Positions 4,883 through 6,573 of a stretch of 6,573 nt of DNA are shown piece after piece. Within the stretch, counting starts at the first letter, position 1, and each line of letters starts with the position of its first letter. Made by a program: the position numbers and the translations under genes. The DNA comes from Planctomycetota bacterium (GTDB lineage: Bacteria; Planctomycetota; Phycisphaerae; UBA1845; PWPN01), in contig CP070790.1 in the NCBI GenBank assembly GCA_020346805.1, forward strand, positions 4,066,731 through 4,073,303, read 5' to 3'. Below the pieces are notes generated by a model, which saw only the letters and a list, made by a program, of their open reading frames with translations, was not told the DNA's origin and searched no databases.

Positions 4883-6573
4883 CTGGTGAGTGGAATTTTG
4901 AATGCGGTTCTGGTTGGTTTTTTCGATGTTTTCCAGTGCCCGTTTCCATCGGGGGCCGCCGAGGTCGGGGGAGAGGTGTTTTTGCTGGTGGATCGATTGC
5001 AGGATTTGATTTGGATTTTTTTTCAAGCGGTTGTGTGATTCGAGGCAGCCGACGAAAGACCGCCACCAGGGGGTTGAATGTTCCGGAGAATTTTGCCAGA
5101 CGTTCATGAAAATGGGTAGGGCGTCATTAACCTTGCCCAAAGCCAGCAAGCATTCAGCTTTTCCCAGTCGGATTTCCATGTTCGAGGTTGAATTGGCAGG
5201 CAGGAGATGGTCGCCGATTTTTTGGCATGTCTGGTAGAGAGAAAATGCATCGGCGGGTTTGCCGGCGTTCAGCAGCGACCAGGCCTGCCATGTGCGGATG
5301 GTTAATAAGTCGGTGGGCGATACCTGTTGCGGTCTCTGTTCGGACCAATCAATTAGCATTTTCGCCAGTTGATGGGCCTCGGCGGCGATATCGGTTTGTT
5401 CTTGTTTATTGCCACGATCGGCGGCGGCATCGATCTCGTTGCGCATGGCTTCCAGCAGTCTGGCCATTACCGGCCCGGCGGTGTCCGGTGAGGTGGAAAG
5501 GTATTGTTGAACCACTTGACGCGCCTGAGCAAGTTGCTTGAGTTCGCGATGGGCCAGGATACGCTGTCGCAGGGCCGGTCCTATGGATTCGGGGCATTCG
5601 GCGAAACGGGTTTCGAAATTTTGAAGGGTGGTTAAGGCTTGGGCCGGTGTGTTGATATGGGAGGTGTTTAACAAGTTAGCCAAGGTCAACACGATCTCGG
5701 CGGTGAGGCATCGATCATCTTTTGTCGATTGTTGATGAATTATGCGGCCGGCGGTTTTAACGCCTTGTTGAGCGGCCCGCAGGGTTTTTTGTGCAAGTTT
5801 TTTGATCTCGCTTTCGCTCAGGGTTCGATTGGCCGCCGCATGGTTCAGGGTATTTTTCAGACAGCGGGTTCGGCCCAGCGCGGCCTTTAATGCGTCAGGA
5901 TCATCGATGGCGACGCGGGCATATTCGTCGGCGGCTTCGGTTAATTTTTGATTTTGTTCCAAAGTCAGGGCTATGAAATATTGCAGCCGGCGAGCCTGCG
6001 GAGAATCGGGAAAGTGTTTTTGCATCAGCTTAGCGGCGCGGACAAAGGCGGTTCGAGCTTTTGCAGAGTTGCGCCATTGTGGTTTGTTTAACATTTCCTG
6101 AGCGATGGCTACCGCCTGTCTGGCAGCATCAGCAGCGCGATCGTGACTTTGGTAAGAATCAACATAGCTTAACAGTTTATTGACCGCAGTTAAGTGACGG
6201 CCCGTTAAATAATGTGCCTGAGCGGTCAGATAGCTCAGTTCGGCAATGCTGGACAGAGTATCGGGTGATACTTCAAAAGAGGTATTTTCAAGGGTATCGA
6301 TAACTTCATGCAGTCGTTTGTCAGTTGCAGAATGGCTGGCCGAGCGATTTATCCTGGCATCGATTACGGCTGCGCCCGCGATCAGTTGTAGAGCAAATGT
6401 CGTGCGGCTGAGTATCAAGGATTCTGTTTCCAATGCTCCAGCCAGGATGGAGTATAAAGCATCCCGATGGTATGGTGATTTGTTGGTCAATTGCTTGAGA
6501 GGTACGAGGGTATGGTGATGGAGGATAAAAGTCTCGATATGGTTGGTTTCGGTCGGTTTGGTTGCGGTGGGAA
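4880..6573 (-). CDS. TPR-repeat protein, N-terminus beyond window edge
   Basis: The frame ends at TAA (4882-4880) and is open to the right window edge, about 564 codons. A TTG at 6490 is the first possible start inside, but it has no Shine-Dalgarno and the frame continues upstream without a stop, so the true start is probably outside. Below, residues are counted from that TTG. The product is almost all helical, rich in Ala, Gln and Leu. TPR-like helix pairs are clear at about 82-133 (YLTAQAHYLTGRHLTAVNKL), 146-213 (AARRL-type pair, then FIALTLEQNQKLTEAADEYA and ALGRTRCL), 302-330 (LRQRILAHRELKQLAQA) and 398-470 (WQAWSLLNAGKPADAFSLY, then GKAECLLALGKVNDALPIF). The C-terminus has PWWRSFVGCLESH (474-486) and LSPDLGGPRWKRALENIE (506-523), a pattern I recall from unnamed planctomycete TPR proteins. 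No enzymatic motif is visible; a scaffold or protein-protein interaction role is inferred. No neighbour hints at its partner. Confidence 0.85.
   Translation of the reverse strand, partial: PTATKPTETNHIETFILHHHTLVPLKQLTNKSPYHRDALYSILAGALETESLILSRTTFALQLIAGAAVIDARINRSASHSATDKRLHEVIDTLENTSFEVSPDTLSSIAELSYLTAQAHYLTGRHLTAVNKLLSYVDSYQSHDRAADAARQAVAIAQEMLNKPQWRNSAKARTAFVRAAKLMQKHFPDSPQARRLQYFIALTLEQNQKLTEAADEYARVAIDDPDALKAALGRTRCLKNTLNHAAANRTLSESEIKKLAQKTLRAAQQGVKTAGRIIHQQSTKDDRCLTAEIVLTLANLLNTSHINTPAQALTTLQNFETRFAECPESIGPALRQRILAHRELKQLAQARQVVQQYLSTSPDTAGPVMARLLEAMRNEIDAAADRGNKQEQTDIAAEAHQLAKMLIDWSEQRPQQVSPTDLLTIRTWQAWSLLNAGKPADAFSLYQTCQKIGDHLLPANSTSNMEIRLGKAECLLALGKVNDALPIFMNVWQNSPEHSTPWWRSFVGCLESHNRLKKNPNQILQSIHQQKHLSPDLGGPRWKRALENIEKTNQNRIQNSTHQ

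Noticed and set aside
4681..5066. Two small reading frames (4681-4866 plus, 5066-4815 minus) that both encode RIPLQTC
   Set aside because: The shared peptide arises only because both run through the arms of the palindrome; the minus one also overlaps the TPR gene in another frame.
1..6573. CRISPR array, transposase, toxin-antitoxin, phage or defence genes
   Set aside because: No regularly spaced direct repeats, no recombinase or nuclease motifs and no phage structural genes are visible; the lysozyme-like protein has a signal peptide and no phage neighbours, so it is not a lysis cassette.

Overview
The window most likely comes from a member of the Planctomycetota, probably a Phycisphaerae-like lineage and possibly a metagenome-derived genome. 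This is inferred from protein style. The main evidence is a C-terminal pair of dockerin-like calcium loops of the type D-x-D-x-D-D-D-V-D-Q-x-D-F, with a regular Cys pattern, at the end of a large secreted protein. The long intergenic gaps, the secreted mosaic proteins and the Gln/Ala-rich TPR protein also fit. No rRNA, tRNA or core marker gene is present to confirm it.

Layout. (1) 1-728 (+) is the 3' end of an uncharacterised secreted-type protein whose start lies outside the window. (2) 729-977 is a short gap with no gene. (3) 978-1409 (-) encodes a small secreted protein recognisable as an invertebrate-type (destabilase-like) lysozyme homologue that has lost almost all the cysteines typical of the family. 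(4) 1410-1775 is a 366-base divergent intergenic region ending in a good -10 box and Shine-Dalgarno for the next gene. (5) 1776-4634 (+) encodes a 952-residue exported mosaic: signal peptide, seven-bladed LVIVD-type beta-propeller, two copies of a jelly-roll-like domain, an Ig-like module apparently split by the second copy, and a dockerin-like tail. (6) 4635-4879 is a convergent gap carrying a 108-base nested imperfect palindrome (4775-4882) whose outer tip supplies the stop codon of the next gene. (7) 4880-6573 (-) is a TPR-rich protein, open at the window edge.

The genes do not form an obvious operon. Strands alternate (+, -, +, -), each gene is separated by 245-366 bases, and no shared pathway is evident. 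Three of the four products look destined for the cell surface or envelope: a cell-wall-type hydrolase, a surface propeller/jelly-roll protein, and the first partial protein. The region therefore reads as ordinary envelope/secretome accessory DNA. I found no CRISPR array, transposase, toxin-antitoxin pair or recognisable defence system. The items most worth a second look are the cysteine-poor i-type lysozyme, the domain-within-domain architecture of the 952-residue protein, and the palindromic element at the end of the TPR gene.
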